DNA from: Muribaculum intestinale
Lineage (GTDB): Bacteria; Bacteroidota; Bacteroidia; Bacteroidales; Muribaculaceae
NCBI RefSeq assembly: GCF_002201515.1
Contig: NZ_CP021421.1
Coordinates: forward strand, 2,976,001 to 3,040,000
DNA: 64,000 bases
Direction of reading: 5' to 3'
Under the pieces are notes generated by a model. The model was not told where the DNA came from and searched no databases. It saw nothing but the letters and a program-made list of their open reading frames with translations. Both the position numbers and the translations under genes were made by a program. Positions 27,436-36,475 of the stretch are shown here, one piece after another (the stretch's first letter is position 1; every line of letters begins with the position of its first letter).

Positions 27436-28586
27436 ATGAATATTTCTTTAATTCGGCGTTTTAAAAATCCAAGATAATTACGAATTGTGAATCTATGGTT
27501 GTATTTCTTTGCCATGTCACTTAACGACAATCTGTCCATATCGGAGTATATTGTAGCTCGTTGTGGTTTGTATTTGCTCGGTTCATAGATGTTATGGTTG
27601 CGTTTGACTACATTTTTCAACTCAACTTCGGATATATAACAAGCCGATTCAATCGCATTTAACAGAGACATCCCCTTCTCATTATTAATAAGAATGACAG
27701 AATTCCCACTTTTGTTAATGGAATTGTGAGGTTCATAATTTTCAATTCCCCAATAATCCCCTAACGTAATATCTGCCTGTCGAGGAAGTTTTGCAAAAGG
27801 ACAGCTATAACATGCATTTTGAAAGATTTCTTCATTTAGAAAGGTTTTCATGTAGAAATCTTTTTTTGCAATTAAAATGTGTTTTCGGTTACGATTATCA
27901 TACATAATGGTATCATAATCCCAAATAGCGTTATTTTTGAATTCAAAATAAGAAGGTGATAAATTTGAGACTTGATTTAAATATCTTTTGAAGAAACGAT
28001 ATGATGGAACCCCATGACATATTACTTCAACCAAGAATAGATTTTCTTTATTTTTACCTACTGCATTTTTCATTCCGGCGATTTGGCATGGAGTACCGCT
28101 GAATAGTACTTTTTGTCCGTTCGTTAATGCTTTTATAGCCGTAGAATATATATTTGATGCATCTGATTGTACATATTTGCTGCCTTGTAGTAATTGAATA
28201 TCGTCGAATTTATCAATGGCGATATTAACAGATTTAAGACTCCCTTTAATTTGAGTTACCCCACATACTATTCCTCCTTGAGATATTATAGACTTAGCCA
28301 ATTCTACAAATATACCACCGGAAGAACTGCTTTTTACCGTCTGTTGATTTAATGAGTATGCGTGGTATGTTTTGGGATTATGTGTGTTTGTGTCGGTTGG
28401 AGGTGTGATGACTGGACAAGTCTTCATACATCTCCCACATTTGATACAAACGTCGCGATTTATATCGGGAGTATAGAAACCTTCGGAGTCCTCTTTAAAT
28501 GTAATACATTTTATTGGACAGATGTCGCCACATGCTTTACAGCCGGTACATTTCTCCGTAGTACATAATTGGATGTTGTCAGTCAT
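27432..28586 (-). CDS. coenzyme F420 hydrogenase/dehydrogenase beta-subunit family protein
   Basis: 384 residues. Two N-terminal 4Fe-4S clusters are clear: CTGCKACGDICPIKC near residue 14 and CIKCGRCMKTCPV near 47, followed by the FrhB domains with SGTPCQIAGMKN near 165 and a further Cys-rich NACYSCPFAKLPRQADITLGD. Members of this family are common in Bacteroidetes polysaccharide loci next to pyruvyl-transferase genes; their reaction there is not established. It overlaps its neighbours on both sides. Confidence 0.88.
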   Translation of the reverse strand: MTDNIQLCTTEKCTGCKACGDICPIKCITFKEDSEGFYTPDINRDVCIKCGRCMKTCPVITPPTDTNTHNPKTYHAYSLNQQTVKSSSSGGIFVELAKSIISQGGIVCGVTQIKGSLKSVNIAIDKFDDIQLLQGSKYVQSDASNIYSTAIKALTNGQKVLFSGTPCQIAGMKNAVGKNKENLFLVEVICHGVPSYRFFKRYLNQVSNLSPSYFEFKNNAIWDYDTIMYDNRNRKHILIAKKDFYMKTFLNEEIFQNACYSCPFAKLPRQADITLGDYWGIENYEPHNSINKSGNSVILINNEKGMSLLNAIESACYISEVELKNVVKRNHNIYEPSKYKPQRATIYSDMDRLSLSDMAKKYNHRFTIRNYLGFLKRRIKEIFI

Positions 28587-29661
28587 AAATAGACTTTTGC
28601 AAATATGAAATAGAAAATTCTTTTTTCTTCTGAATTACTTCATTAATCATAGCATAATCTATATGCTGATATGGTAATTCATCAAGATTAGATGTCAGAG
28701 GAACAGTTGTCAACGGTGTTGATGCAAATAAAGTATCAAAACGTGAATGCTCATTGTATCCTGAAATATTATATCTTCTTTCAAATACATAAAATAATTT
28801 ATTGAATATCATCGAAAATACTGAACCGTGATATGAATTGGTGCATATGATAGAGGCATTATGAATCAAATATAGAAATTCCTGTGGCCCACACCTCATA
28901 TTTAGTATTCCCGGATAATCGTTATAGTGAGGTAAACATACATTTATAATTTCAAGATTATATCTTTGTGCTAATTCATGAATCGCTTTATCGGGATAGT
29001 TTTTTGATTCACCAAGAAAGTACGTAAGGAGATATGATTTTGGAGTATCTATAGGCTTCTCAATCTTAATCCAATCTGAGCAATCCAATAATAGAGTGGG
29101 GTCAACTACTTCATGGCAATTCATTCCTGTCATGGACGATAATAGCTTGCAGCCGTTGCTTTCTCGGCATGATAAATGGTTGAATTTTTTAAGTAAAGAC
29201 AGGTCATTGGAAGTAAACTTATCTATACAATCAGTCAATCCAATGCTTGGGGCATATGCAATTTTACTAACATAGTCTGGGGCAAAATTCAGTAAGAACG
29301 CATCTGTTTTTTGTGCAGGATTCCAAATTTGGTCGCTTCCACAGACAATCTTGTCAAATCCATCATTCCAACCATCAGGTATGTTATATCTGAATTGTGA
29401 TGAAGTCTTGTCAAGTAATTTATCAAACTCAATAAATAATTTGCGTTGAATATATCGTATATTTGATTTGTTGTATGGTATATGTAATTTCCCCATTACG
29501 CTTAAAGCAATATACTTTATCTTAGCTTTCAAAGAATATTCAGAGTAATTGATAACAATTACATTGTTTTCAAGTCTTTTAATGGCACGATATATTGCGT
29601 ATGCTTGTAAAGACGTTCCAAAGTTATATCCGTCTCTACGTGTTAGAATGCCTATTTTCAT
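28579..29661 (-). CDS. polysaccharide pyruvyl transferase family protein
   Basis: 360 residues. N-terminus MKIGILTRRDGYNFGTSLQAYAIYRAI, then CGSDQIWNPAQ near residue 108 and the C-terminal ICTNSYHGSVFSMIF, the recognition pattern of the PS_pyruv_trans (CsaB/WcaK) family. These enzymes add pyruvate ketals to sugars, giving the polymer a negative charge. Adjacent F420-hydrogenase-like gene overlaps by 8 nt, a pairing seen in other capsule loci. Confidence 0.87.
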   Translation of the reverse strand: MKIGILTRRDGYNFGTSLQAYAIYRAIKRLENNVIVINYSEYSLKAKIKYIALSVMGKLHIPYNKSNIRYIQRKLFIEFDKLLDKTSSQFRYNIPDGWNDGFDKIVCGSDQIWNPAQKTDAFLLNFAPDYVSKIAYAPSIGLTDCIDKFTSNDLSLLKKFNHLSCRESNGCKLLSSMTGMNCHEVVDPTLLLDCSDWIKIEKPIDTPKSYLLTYFLGESKNYPDKAIHELAQRYNLEIINVCLPHYNDYPGILNMRCGPQEFLYLIHNASIICTNSYHGSVFSMIFNKLFYVFERRYNISGYNEHSRFDTLFASTPLTTVPLTSNLDELPYQHIDYAMINEVIQKKKEFSISYLQKSIYD

Positions 29662-31163
29662 AACCCTAATTTCTTTAATATGTTGAATAATAGGTGCCTT
29701 TCATATGTATTCATATATAGATAATAAGATAAGATTGTAAATATTGTCGAAAAAATAATTATATCACCACATAGCTTAATTATGCTATTGGGGTTTATGA
29801 CATGAATCAATGTATAGCCAAATGCAACCATTGAAATTATAAGATATACTGATTTAAAAATCTCTTTCCAAAACAGAGTTATGTCCAATCTGATTTTTCT
29901 TTCAAAGTATAGATTCATTATGAGAATATTGCCAATCAGCATACAAATTGCGAACGAAATAGCACAACCATATTCTCCAAATTGAGATGATAAGGCCCAA
30001 CTTAAGAATATGTTGAATATGGCAATAAAAAAATACACGATTGACCTGAACTTTTGGCGATTCATTGCTTGCAGAATCAATACTCCGGTATGCTGTATTG
30101 CAGTTAGCATAAGAGGAATCATAACAATAAGAGATAATCCATATGCGTTACTGTAATCTTTTCCAGCCCAAAACAAAATAAAGGATTTGCCAAAAAAGTA
30201 AAATCCCATTAAAACCAATAGTAATAGAATATACTGAAGTCGACCAATCTTTATAAATAATTGAGAAAATAATTCTGATGAATTGTGCTTATTTATCATT
30301 TCTGTAATTTTTGGCAGGAAAATTCCAGATATTGAACTTGCAAATCCAAAAAAACATAACAAAATCTGGATTGCCACGGCATATACTGCAACAGTAGAGG
30401 GGCCAGCCGTAAGTCCTAATATAATCTGTCCTGTTGACCAATTCATTTTATCAACTGCTACTCCTAGGAATATGTAAAATGAGAAAATGAAAATTTCACG
30501 TATAATGCCTGGATCTGTTTTGTTCCATGAAACTCTTATTTTTAATTTTATAAAGGAATAGAGCATGTTGGCAATTAATGTTCCTAAGTTTAGTGCGGTT
30601 ATTACAACAACTAATGCTACTGCTTTATATCCCCAAATAAGTAATGGAGTCATGATTAATGGTTGTAATACAATTCGGATTATATTTAGTGCTTTTGCGA
30701 AAACAAATCGTTGATATGCAGTTACAATAGACGAAAATACGCTAAGAGGAAATGTAAATATAAGATTACCGATTAAAAAGAGATACATAGTTTTTGCACG
30801 CTCAATCTCTGATGTATTCATTGATTTAATCAAATAATCATCCAGTTGGGTATATAATCCGACTCCAATAATCGCAACAAAACAACTTATACCAAGATAT
30901 ATTTTAATAAATAGCCCGAATAAATCATACAACTTTGTTATTTTTCCTTCGCTTTTATACAATGCTGAATATCTGACTATAGTATTTCCCAAGCCTAAAT
31001 CCAAAATGGTTAGATATGCGATTATTGATGTTATTAATGAATATAGGCCATACTCTGATTGTCCTAAATATCGTAATAGAACAGGAGTATATACTATGGC
31101 TACAATGTTGTTTAGCGCCAATGATGCATACGATAGAATTATTCCGGATTTGATTTGATTCAT
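29658..31163 (-). CDS. Wzx-like polysaccharide flippase
   Basis: 501 residues with about fourteen hydrophobic segments and the MOP-superfamily N-terminus (KSGIILSYASLALNNIVAIVYTPVLLRYLGQSEYGLYSLI). Expected to move the lipid-linked repeat unit to the periplasmic face before Wzy polymerization. Overlaps the pyruvyl transferase gene by 4 nt. 69 bases separate it from the unknown gene upstream. Confidence 0.9.
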   Translation of the reverse strand: MNQIKSGIILSYASLALNNIVAIVYTPVLLRYLGQSEYGLYSLITSIIAYLTILDLGLGNTIVRYSALYKSEGKITKLYDLFGLFIKIYLGISCFVAIIGVGLYTQLDDYLIKSMNTSEIERAKTMYLFLIGNLIFTFPLSVFSSIVTAYQRFVFAKALNIIRIVLQPLIMTPLLIWGYKAVALVVVITALNLGTLIANMLYSFIKLKIRVSWNKTDPGIIREIFIFSFYIFLGVAVDKMNWSTGQIILGLTAGPSTVAVYAVAIQILLCFFGFASSISGIFLPKITEMINKHNSSELFSQLFIKIGRLQYILLLLVLMGFYFFGKSFILFWAGKDYSNAYGLSLIVMIPLMLTAIQHTGVLILQAMNRQKFRSIVYFFIAIFNIFLSWALSSQFGEYGCAISFAICMLIGNILIMNLYFERKIRLDITLFWKEIFKSVYLIISMVAFGYTLIHVINPNSIIKLCGDIIIFSTIFTILSYYLYMNTYERHLLFNILKKLGL

Positions 31164-31232
31164 AATTAATTAAAGTCGTATGAATTATAATCGGATATTT
31201 CTTATTTTGATATGTTAATATTAGGCGTTTTT

Positions 31233-32024
31233 TCAGATTGTTTCTGCCAGGATGAAGGCCTGGCGCTCGTAGCGGTTGAGGTCGGGACGGATGGCGAGTT
31301 CGCTGGCGATGACGATGTCGGATGCGCGGTTGCACTCGGCGTCGGGGTTTACTGCGGGCCAGAGTGATAGGTTGAATCCCTTGTATGATAGCAGGGTAGG
31401 GGTGTCGAGCGACCGTAGGTCGGCCACCGTGTTGCATTCGGCCCATTGGCGTTTTCGCGAGCGCTGGTCAAACCGGAACCACGGCCTAAGATTTTCCGGC
31501 ATCACGAGGCTCAGTCGGCGATAGTTTTCCCCGGGGGTGGTTTCGGCAAATGCCGTGTTGTAGCGCAGTTGTTTCATCCATCGCTCGCGTATGTCGTAGA
31601 AGGCGCCAAACTGCCGGCTGTCGACATCGTCGGGGGTGGCGGCAGCCTTTCGGGATACCATTGCATAGATGTCCGACTCGTTGATTCGGTCGTTGCCTCG
31701 GGCCCATGAGTCGAAGTATTGACGCCGGTATTCATCGATGGTGCGTGAGTCGGGGCGCTCGTTGTAGCCAAGTCTGTGGGAGATGTCGTAGCATTCTATG
31801 GCACGGCCCAGATGCTCGGGAGCGTAGTGTGGCATCTGACTACGTATGCTGTCGGACCATCTGCGCATGGACATGGCGAGCTCCCGAGGGTCGGGGGCGG
31901 CGGGGTTGTCGGCGGGTATCCGGCTGAGCATGAGTAGCAGGTGGGTGTAGCCGGCCACATCGCCTATGTCGGCAATGTCGGGGGTGTAGTCAGATGGCAG
32001 ATATTTCTGTGACAAGAGTGTCAT
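31233..32024 (-). CDS. unknown protein following the recombinase-NusG fusion gene
   Basis: 264 residues from MTLLSQKYLPSDY (32024); an upstream in-frame start at 32066 is possible. Not recognised. Soluble, rich in Arg/Trp/Tyr, helical in the first half, no signal peptide. The start overlaps the end of the fusion gene by 35 bases, so translation is probably coupled. In Bacteroides capsule loci the second position behind upxY is held by upxZ, an inhibitor of other UpxY proteins; this protein shows no similarity to UpxZ that I can see and is longer, so the positional analogy is only a hypothesis. Locus 2 has no equivalent. Confidence 0.65.
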   Translation of the reverse strand: MTLLSQKYLPSDYTPDIADIGDVAGYTHLLLMLSRIPADNPAAPDPRELAMSMRRWSDSIRSQMPHYAPEHLGRAIECYDISHRLGYNERPDSRTIDEYRRQYFDSWARGNDRINESDIYAMVSRKAAATPDDVDSRQFGAFYDIRERWMKQLRYNTAFAETTPGENYRRLSLVMPENLRPWFRFDQRSRKRQWAECNTVADLRSLDTPTLLSYKGFNLSLWPAVNPDAECNRASDIVIASELAIRPDLNRYERQAFILAETI

Positions 32025-33495
32025 ACTGCTGTTCGGTGATTTTGCGTATGAGGCGCGGGTCGGCATCGACGCGCCATTCTATGCTGTTGGCTCCCGGGAG
32101 GGTGAGGCGGCATATTGTCGGAGCGCTGTCGGGGCCAATCAGCTGCTGCAACACTGCCGGCTGTCCGGAGAATTCGCCTCCGATTACCACTACTCTGTCG
32201 CCCGGAGCTATGGGGAGCGTCCCGACGGGGAATATCTCGGTAGAGGGGGTGAATATGCCGATTGTCCGCTGGTAGAGGTCGATTTGCGTCTGGGGAATGG
32301 CGGCATATGCGCTGCCGGTGCGGGCTGTCTGTCGGTAGCACCATGCTATGTCGCTGATGTGGCGCATCATAGCAGTGATGTCGGTGAATCTGCATTTTAC
32401 AAACATTAGTCCTGCCACTACCGGTTTGTTTTCGGATATGAACTTGCGGCCTGTGCGGCGCGCTATCTCTCGGCACGGGTAGTATGTCTCTTCGATGCGG
32501 AATCGACCGGTGTGGGCTTCGATGCGTCGGGCTATGTCGTCGTAGTCAGTGCCGTGGCGCATCTGTAGCGCGTACCAGTTGGAGGGATTGCTTGTGAGTG
32601 TGTCCGACACCCGGCGTAGGATTGCGGCGCGATTGTCGCTGTCGACGGGGGATGCTCCGGTAAGTGCGAATGCCGGGTTGGTTGCAGGTATTTTTCCTGT
32701 GCAGCTCATTATCTCTTCGGGCGATATGCCGCAGTCGTAGGCAATTGTGCTCCATATGTCTGCCGGGGTGAGGGCGTGGTGGACATGGATTGTAGCCGAG
32801 AACAGCGTGTTGACATATTCGCGCAACTGGCGCGGAGTACGTTCTGATTGGCGGAGCGGAAACAAGTATTTGTTGCGTGGCTTTGAATAGCGTGCGACTA
32901 ATGCCTTAAGCGTTGGGTCGTCGCCGGTATAATTGTCTTTTTCGAATGCTGCTATCTCGTCGAATGAGATTCCTCCGGCCAATATGGCGAAGAGCGTGAT
33001 GTCCTTGGCAAGATTGGCCTTTTGTGTGGCGCCGCCAGAGAGAATAATGTCGCGCAGTGTGGCGACTGGGTTGCAGTCGACTCTGATTGCATCGGCCGGG
33101 AGAGCGGCAAGACGCTGCACTATGCCGTTGAAGGCGCCGTTGTCGGCGGTAAGTCCTTCGGCTATGGCCTTTCCGTAGAGTGCGGATAGGTGCTTCATGT
33201 AGTGTATGACGGTCTTGACTGTGTGGCCGGCGTGTATGAGCCATATCGCCCATCCGGAGAGTTGTCGTGATGTGAAACTGTCAAATTCCAGTGTGTCTGT
33301 GCCTATATAATCAATGTAGGCAGCGAGCGCTTTTTGTCGGTTGGTGGCAGTGGCGCGGTTGTCTGTCCCGGCTATCGTCATCCGGAAAAAGTCGGAAGCA
33401 GTGGGCTGTGCAACATGCTCTGACTCAGCTATGAAGGTATCGTTTTTGCGAGTGGACAAATGCATTTTTCCAGACAATTCCTCTTGTCCTCCCAT
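31990..33495 (-). CDS. degenerate tyrosine-recombinase fused to NusG/UpxY-like antiterminator, locus 1
   Basis: First gene of polysaccharide locus 1. In the full open frame (from GTG 33612, 540 codons): residues 90-155 look like a SAM-like integrase core-binding domain (RQLSGWAIWLIHAGHTVKTV, HYMKHLSALYGKAI); 195-310 align with the catalytic domain, but the Arg of TRGMSFxD is Gly (LAGGISFDE), the HxxR box is lost (LTPADIWST) and the last His is Lys (CTGK). Residues 345-455 are a NusG N-terminal domain (NWYALQMRHG, YYPCREIARRTGRK, VAGLMFVKC) and 466-515 a KOW-like domain (GDRVVVIGGEFSGQPA). Probably an operon-specific antiterminator whose recombinase part is a DNA-binding or structural relic. 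I prefer the ATG at 33495, because GTG 33612 lies at the predicted transcript start and inside the inverted repeat. Confidence 0.82.
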   Translation of the reverse strand: MGGQEELSGKMHLSTRKNDTFIAESEHVAQPTASDFFRMTIAGTDNRATATNRQKALAAYIDYIGTDTLEFDSFTSRQLSGWAIWLIHAGHTVKTVIHYMKHLSALYGKAIAEGLTADNGAFNGIVQRLAALPADAIRVDCNPVATLRDIILSGGATQKANLAKDITLFAILAGGISFDEIAAFEKDNYTGDDPTLKALVARYSKPRNKYLFPLRQSERTPRQLREYVNTLFSATIHVHHALTPADIWSTIAYDCGISPEEIMSCTGKIPATNPAFALTGASPVDSDNRAAILRRVSDTLTSNPSNWYALQMRHGTDYDDIARRIEAHTGRFRIEETYYPCREIARRTGRKFISENKPVVAGLMFVKCRFTDITAMMRHISDIAWCYRQTARTGSAYAAIPQTQIDLYQRTIGIFTPSTEIFPVGTLPIAPGDRVVVIGGEFSGQPAVLQQLIGPDSAPTICRLTLPGANSIEWRVDADPRLIRKITEQQYDTLVTEISAI

Positions 33496-33591
33496 GGCGT
33501 TTTCATATGCATTGCCGCAGGAGTTTGACTTGGATATGTCGGCTGTCCCAAACACTCTGGTGTGATTGAAATCAAGATAAGTTCCGTCTGC

Positions 33592-33805
33592 ATCTCTTAG
33601 TAAGAGATACACATTGACTCTGCAAAATTAGCAATATCTTATGAAACTCACAAATTATCAGTGATAATGGCTGCGCTCATGATGGCATATCAGCCTGATA
33701 TATAAGTGCATAAATGACTCTAAATATTACGGGAAAATCAAACCGCCCAATTAAGCTGCTGGTTTACAGCAATTTAGCAAAATTCACAATCTCTTACTAA
33801 GAGAT
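33592..33805. repeat. perfect 17-bp inverted repeats flanking a probable invertible promoter segment
   Basis: ATCTCTTAGTAAGAGAT at 33592-33608 and its exact reverse complement ATCTCTTACTAAGAGAT at 33789-33805, 180 bases apart. Each arm is itself a dyad (8-bp half-sites around one central base), like a recombinase binding site. Size, spacing and position resemble the invertible promoters of Bacteroides capsule loci. The only good promoter inside points to the polysaccharide operon, so the drawn orientation would be ON. No active invertase is encoded next to it. Confidence 0.75.
33623..33654 (-). promoter_or_regulatory. promoter of polysaccharide locus 1 inside the invertible segment
   Basis: Minus strand: TTTG (33654-33651), 20 bases, TAATTTTG (33630-33623); both match the Bacteroidetes consensus. 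The predicted start near 33616 lies just before the left inverted repeat, giving a leader of about 120 nt to the ATG at 33495. Inversion between the 17-bp repeats would turn it toward the YeiH gene. Confidence 0.7.
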
Positions 33806-34085
33806 TGCGAAATCATTGCGCTATTAATTGTGGTTAAATTGTTGCTGATTAGCTTGTTGTGCTGCTTGCCCCTCGTAAGAGTATTATTATTGTGATAAAT
33901 GTGGCCGGATAATGATATTACCAACATTTGGCTTTCGCCGAACTTTCCTATTGAGCAAACGTTACATTTTTAGTCGGGAGGCGTTTGCCGTCACGATTAA
34001 TCCGTTCACCATGGAATTTATCTTTTATGATGGTTTTCGTGGCAGTTGTTAACGAAATAATTCAACCTAACTCATACACTAAAAA
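33806..34085. other. region between the invertible segment and the YeiH gene
   Basis: 280 bases without a gene. It must hold the promoter and leader of the plus-strand YeiH gene, but I find no match to both promoter elements at the right spacing. Confidence 0.5.
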
Positions 34086-35123
34086 ATGCCAAAATTTACA
34101 GAAACCCGCGTCAGCATGCTGCATGGCATTCTGCTGATAGCATTATTTGCATGTGCGGCCTTCTATATAGGCGAGGCGCAGATACTTAAAGACATATCGT
34201 TCAGTCCGATGATTATCGGTATTATCCTTGGAATGCTGTATGCCAACTCCTTGCGCAACCACCTTCCTGAGACCTGGGTGCCGGGTATTCAGTTCTGTTC
34301 CAAGAAAGTGTTGCGTCTGGGTATCATTCTCTATGGATTCCGCCTTACATTTCAGGATATTGTAAATGTCGGAGTCGCCGGTATTGTAGTCGATGTCATC
34401 ATAGTAGTGGTAACAATCCTTGGTGGTATCTGGATTGGCCGTCTGCTGAAGATGGATCGTGACACCGCGCTTCTTACCTCGGTCGGTAGCGGTATATGCG
34501 GTGCGGCGGCAGTGCTTGGCGCAGAGTCAACGATTCGCACACAGGCCTATAAGACTGCAGTGGCAGTGGCTACCGTGGTTATCTTCGGAACCATCTCAAT
34601 GTTCCTCTATCCTATCGCATATCGCTCCGGATGGGTTGACCTTACTCCTCAGGAGATGGGTATCTATTCAGGTGCCACTCTTCATGAGGTGGCTCATGCT
34701 GTCGGGGCCGGCAATGCCATGGGTACGGAGATTTCCAATGTTTCCATTATTGTCAAGATGATTCGAGTGATGATGCTTGTGCCTGTTCTGCTTATTCTGG
34801 GAGTATGGGCTGCTCGCCGTAATGCAAAGGATGGAGCGACAGCAGAGAAGGGCAAGGTAAACATACCTTGGTTTGCAGTCGGTTTTCTGGCAGTGATAGG
34901 ATTCAACTCCCTTAATCTGCTTCCGCCTATTTTTGTCGACGCAATCAACTATGTTGATACGTTCCTCCTTACAATGGCCATGGCTGCCTTGGGTGCAGAG
35001 ACAAGTATTGATAAGTTTAAGAAGGCCGGTGCCAAGCCGTTTGTTCTTGCATTCTGCCTCGATGTCTGGCTTATTGTCGGTGGCTATATCCTTGCCAAAT
35101 ATCTTGCCCCGCTTTGCCTGTAG
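34086..35123 (+). CDS. YeiH/UPF0324-family membrane transporter (putative sulfate exporter)
   Basis: 345 residues with about ten hydrophobic segments. The family signature is clear: SPMIIGIILGMLYANSLRN, KKVLRLGIILYGFRLTFQDI, SVGSGICGAAAVLGAE and YSGATLHEVAHAVGAGNAMG. Members are called putative sulfate exporters, but the substrate is not well established. Monocistronic; two hairpins follow the stop. Confidence 0.9.
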   Translation: MPKFTETRVSMLHGILLIALFACAAFYIGEAQILKDISFSPMIIGIILGMLYANSLRNHLPETWVPGIQFCSKKVLRLGIILYGFRLTFQDIVNVGVAGIVVDVIIVVVTILGGIWIGRLLKMDRDTALLTSVGSGICGAAAVLGAESTIRTQAYKTAVAVATVVIFGTISMFLYPIAYRSGWVDLTPQEMGIYSGATLHEVAHAVGAGNAMGTEISNVSIIVKMIRVMMLVPVLLILGVWAARRNAKDGATAEKGKVNIPWFAVGFLAVIGFNSLNLLPPIFVDAINYVDTFLLTMAMAALGAETSIDKFKKAGAKPFVLAFCLDVWLIVGGYILAKYLAPLCL

Positions 35124-35158
35124 GGATATAATACCCCCAATGATTAGGAGTTCTGACA

Positions 35159-35187
35159 GGAGATAGGCCGATTAGTTGTCTATCTCC
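35159..35187 (+). terminator. hairpin after the YeiH gene
   Basis: GGAGATAG (35159-35166) pairs with CTATCTCC (35180-35187) across a 13-base loop, 35 bases past the stop; no strong T-run follows. Confidence 0.5.
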
Positions 35188-35220
35188 GTCAGACTTCAGA
35201 ATTGCAACTTATAGGCGGCT

Positions 35221-35284
35221 ACCATATCAGTCCGGCGCTACATACTGTCATATTCGACAATATGTAGCGCCGGACTGATATGGT
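35221..35284. repeat. perfect 24-bp palindrome arms, terminator-like
   Basis: Arms at 35221-35244 and 35261-35284 are exact complements (outer bases ACCATATCAGTCCGGCGCTA), with a 16-base loop. Followed on the plus strand by TTATTTC, so it may end the YeiH transcript; the length and perfection are more than a terminator needs. The remaining bases 35285-35504 show no gene. Confidence 0.75.
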
Positions 35285-35504
35285 TTATTTCAAAATTGCA
35301 TAAGGTGTTTTTACGATTTCATTTCGGATGGTGCTTGTCGTTAAAAATGAAGGGGCTGTTTCGATAACTAATCCCGGATTGCCGGTTGGCACACATGTAT
35401 TATTTAATGTATAGCCGCATAATCGAAATTTGCGTATTCTATAAAAGTTTGGAGTTTGAACCGTTTTGAACCGGAATAAAATTTTTCTGAAATATATTTT
35501 TACA

Positions 35505-35512
35505 TATTTTTG
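35505..35512 (+). promoter_or_regulatory. possible -7 element of the fimbrillin operon promoter
   Basis: TATTTTTG fits TAnnTTTG; a TTTT at 19 bases upstream is a weak -33. Predicted start near 35519, about 30 bases before the first ATG of the operon. Confidence 0.4.
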
Positions 35513-35549
35513 CGATGAAATCATTTTCACAATATAATACCATAATAAA

Positions 35550-36452
35550 ATGAAAACATTAGCCTCGTTCGCTGTTATCGCCGGATGTGCGATGCTTTTT
35601 AGCGCTTGTCAGAGCTCCGATGGACCAGACATGGTCATTCCCGAGCCCGAAACAAAAAGTATGGAAATTAGGATAAGCCCGTCGTTGGTCGATTCCCGTG
35701 CCACAGACTATGGCTTCGAGACCGGTGATTGTATCGGACTCTACGTAGTAAACTATTCAGGCTCCACTCCGGGAACTCTCAGCGATGCGGGTAATCATGT
35801 CGATAACATGCGCTTCCGCTACAATGGCTCATGGATACCTGACACTCCTATTTATTGGGCTGACAACAAGACTCATGCTGATTTTTACCTTTATCATCCA
35901 TATACAAATATCCAATCAGTAAACGCTCAGCCGTTTGCTGTAAAATCTGACCAGTCTACCGAAGCTGCTTATAAGTCCTCAGATCTTATGATTGGCAAGA
36001 CTACTAATGTCGCACCAAGCGAGGATGCTACGGTTGTTCGCGTAAATCATGTGATGAGCCGTATAATGATTACCCTTGAGGCCGGCAACGGTTTCACAGC
36101 GGAGTCACTTGCTGCAGCTTCGGTATCGGTCAGAATCAACGGAGTCAAGTGTAACTCAACTGTCAATCTGTCGACAGGCGTCGCTACACCTATCGGAGAG
36201 CCGTCAACTGTAAATCCGCTCTTTGTTGATGATTCCTACAAAGCCTTGATTGTGCCGCAGAAAGTCGAAAAGGGCAATCTTATTTCCGTCACAGTCGACG
36301 GTCGTGAGTACAACCTACAGAAGGAGTTCACATTCGTAGCAGCTAAAAGCCATAAATTTACCGTTATCCTGAGCAAGACGTCAAACGGTGTCAATGTCAC
36401 AATCAACCCTTGGGGTGACGACGGCACAGACAATGGCGGAACTGCTGAATAA
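35550..36452 (+). CDS. fimbrillin-family (Mfa-like) lipoprotein
   Basis: 300 residues. Signal peptide with lipobox LFSAC near residue 20 (SPase II). Then the fimbrillin pattern: SRATDYGFETGDCIGLYVVNY, an IYWADNKTHADFYLYHPY strand, SSDLMIGKT and VNHVMSRIMITLEAG, and a C-terminal strand before INPWG. Probably a pilin or pilus-like surface subunit, exported to the outer membrane and possibly matured by gingipain-type cleavage. First gene of an eight-gene plus-strand operon. Confidence 0.88.
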   Translation: MKTLASFAVIAGCAMLFSACQSSDGPDMVIPEPETKSMEIRISPSLVDSRATDYGFETGDCIGLYVVNYSGSTPGTLSDAGNHVDNMRFRYNGSWIPDTPIYWADNKTHADFYLYHPYTNIQSVNAQPFAVKSDQSTEAAYKSSDLMIGKTTNVAPSEDATVVRVNHVMSRIMITLEAGNGFTAESLAAASVSVRINGVKCNSTVNLSTGVATPIGEPSTVNPLFVDDSYKALIVPQKVEKGNLISVTVDGREYNLQKEFTFVAAKSHKFTVILSKTSNGVNVTINPWGDDGTDNGGTAE

Positions 36453-36475
36453 ATAAACCTTAACGATACACTGCA

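Noticed and set aside
31990..33495. Active integrase or invertase acting on the 17-bp repeats
   Set aside because: The catalytic Arg, HxxR box, last His and nucleophile Tyr are missing, so the fusion protein itself cannot be expected to catalyse inversion.
33493..33612. GTG start at 33612 for the locus 1 fusion protein
   Set aside because: It lies next to the predicted transcript start and inside the inverted repeat, which would make a leaderless mRNA and would tie the N-terminus to the invertible arm; the ATG at 33495 is more likely.
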